Origin: JBAZCO01 sp041654915
GTDB lineage: Bacteria; Bacillota; Clostridia; Christensenellales; DTU072
Assembly (NCBI GenBank): GCA_041654915.1
Contig: JBAZCO010000037.1
Span: forward strand, 1-14,174
DNA length: 14,174 bases
Direction: 5' to 3'
Position numbers and translations under genes: made by a program. Shown piece after piece: positions 13,526 through 14,174 of this stretch; the stretch's first letter is position 1, and the number at the start of each line of letters is the position of its first letter. The notes beneath the pieces are model-generated. The model did not search any database. It had not been told where the DNA came from and worked only from the letters and a program-made list of their open reading frames with translations.

Positions 13526-14174
13526 CCTTGCCTCCTTGGGGTTTTATTATTGTATCCAATGCCTCGCCCACATAGGACAAAACAGACATAACCTTGGAAT
13601 AGTCCATTCTCTCCGGACCGATAACGCCGGCATGACCTATCTCTTTGCCGTTTATCATATACTTTGCTGTCACTATGGCGCATTTGTCCATACCGCCTGT
13701 TTCGTCCTTGCCAATTTTAACACTAAATTCGATGTCGTTGGTGTCGCCGCCTATCAAACCTGCAATGTGCTTTCGGTCGTCTATTATCGAAAGGAAGTTT
13801 CTTGCCGATTCCACACTCGCCTCGGGATAGGTTAAAATTTTGTTCTCACCCTCTAAAATCACATCCTCGTCACAGCCCTCGCAATAGGACAAGAGCAGCG
13901 CTAGCACACTATTGATAAGCTCTCTAAAGTCATTAAGCTCCCGCTCCAAAACGGAGGGAATAGTTTTTAGGGCGGCAACGGTCTTGCCAGAAAAAACTTT
14001 GTTGATAAGGTTGTTTGCGTCTTGCAAAAATTTTTCGTCTTTATAATCCACATTGATAATTTTATCTCTAATAATACCGCTGTCGGTGATTATCACCACC
14101 AAAATAGACCTGCCGTCTAGACCAACCAGCTTGATATCTTTTATGGTAACATTATTAATATTTTTTAATACTAT
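13512..14174 (-). CDS. hrcA: heat-inducible transcription repressor HrcA, 5' end cut by window edge
   Basis: The C-terminal 220 residues of HrcA, the repressor that binds CIRCE operators upstream of class I heat-shock operons. A TTG at 14102 could be taken as a start, but the frame continues to the right edge without a stop. The upstream residues (IKLVGLDGRSILVVIITDSG) match the middle of HrcA, so the DNA-binding N-terminus lies beyond the window. The GAF-like regulatory region includes ITDSGIIRDK, the late segment with VSVKIG-type strand FSVKIGKDE, and the closing IGHAGVIGPERMDYSKVMSVLSYVG, a very typical HrcA ending (GPxRMDYxxVxxxLxYV). HrcA is the first gene of this operon in most Bacillota and normally represses itself. 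The CIRCE itself is not in view. Confidence 0.95.
   Translation of the reverse strand: MVLKNINNVTIKDIKLVGLDGRSILVVIITDSGIIRDKIINVDYKDEKFLQDANNLINKVFSGKTVAALKTIPSVLERELNDFRELINSVLALLLSYCEGCDEDVILEGENKILTYPEASVESARNFLSIIDDRKHIAGLIGGDTNDIEFSVKIGKDETGGMDKCAIVTAKYMINGKEIGHAGVIGPERMDYSKVMSVLSYVGEALDTIIKPQGGKDEKK

Overview
The window looks like a chromosomal segment of a Clostridia-like Bacillota (Firmicutes) bacterium of moderate to low G+C. The main evidence is the minus-strand order hrcA-grpE-dnaK-dnaJ-prmA-rsmE-mtaB-hinT, the classic low-GC Gram-positive heat-shock and ribosome-modification cluster. Supporting evidence is a 58-residue S21 protein, a DegV-family protein, strong purine-rich Shine-Dalgarno sites and sigma-A type promoters. 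I cannot assign a genus from sequence alone.

Layout. (1) 3-3287, plus strand: the 3' part of a very large SF1 helicase of the COG1112 type, ending in a Vsr/MTES_1575-like nuclease domain; its 5' end lies outside the window. (2) 3386-4264, plus strand: a DegV/FakB-type fatty-acid-binding protein with its own promoter and ribosome binding site. (3) 4272-5540, minus strand: a DinB-type Y-family DNA polymerase converging on degV with a 7-bp gap; its promoter suggests a leaderless GTG-initiated mRNA. (4) 5616-5978, minus strand: a small unrecognised helical protein. (5) 5979-6203: a divergent regulatory region with promoters facing both ways, a G-rich block and an inverted repeat. (6) 6204-6380, plus strand: rpsU, with a strong promoter and a strong intrinsic terminator. 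(7) About 6480-6738: a degenerate minisatellite of about 17 head-to-tail units of 13-17 bp, with a 43-bp higher-order period, filling the gap between rpsU and hinT and running through the hinT stop codon. (8) 6721-14174, minus strand: the chaperone and modification operon, read right to left, with hrcA cut by the right edge.

How the genes work together. HrcA is the CIRCE-binding repressor of class I heat-shock genes. GrpE, DnaK and DnaJ form the Hsp70 folding machine. PrmA (L11 methylation), RsmE (16S rRNA m3U1498) and MtaB (tRNA ms2t6A37) modify the translation apparatus, and HinT is a purine nucleoside phosphoramidase. The genes are packed with overlaps or gaps from -14 to +55 nt, indicating one operon with translational coupling. 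In many Clostridia rpsU follows hinT in the same direction. Here it faces the operon, and the repeat array sits exactly at the junction.

The most unusual items are the repeat array with its terminator-like hairpins, the large helicase-nuclease (a possible genome-defence or nucleic-acid-processing factor) and the apparently leaderless dinB.
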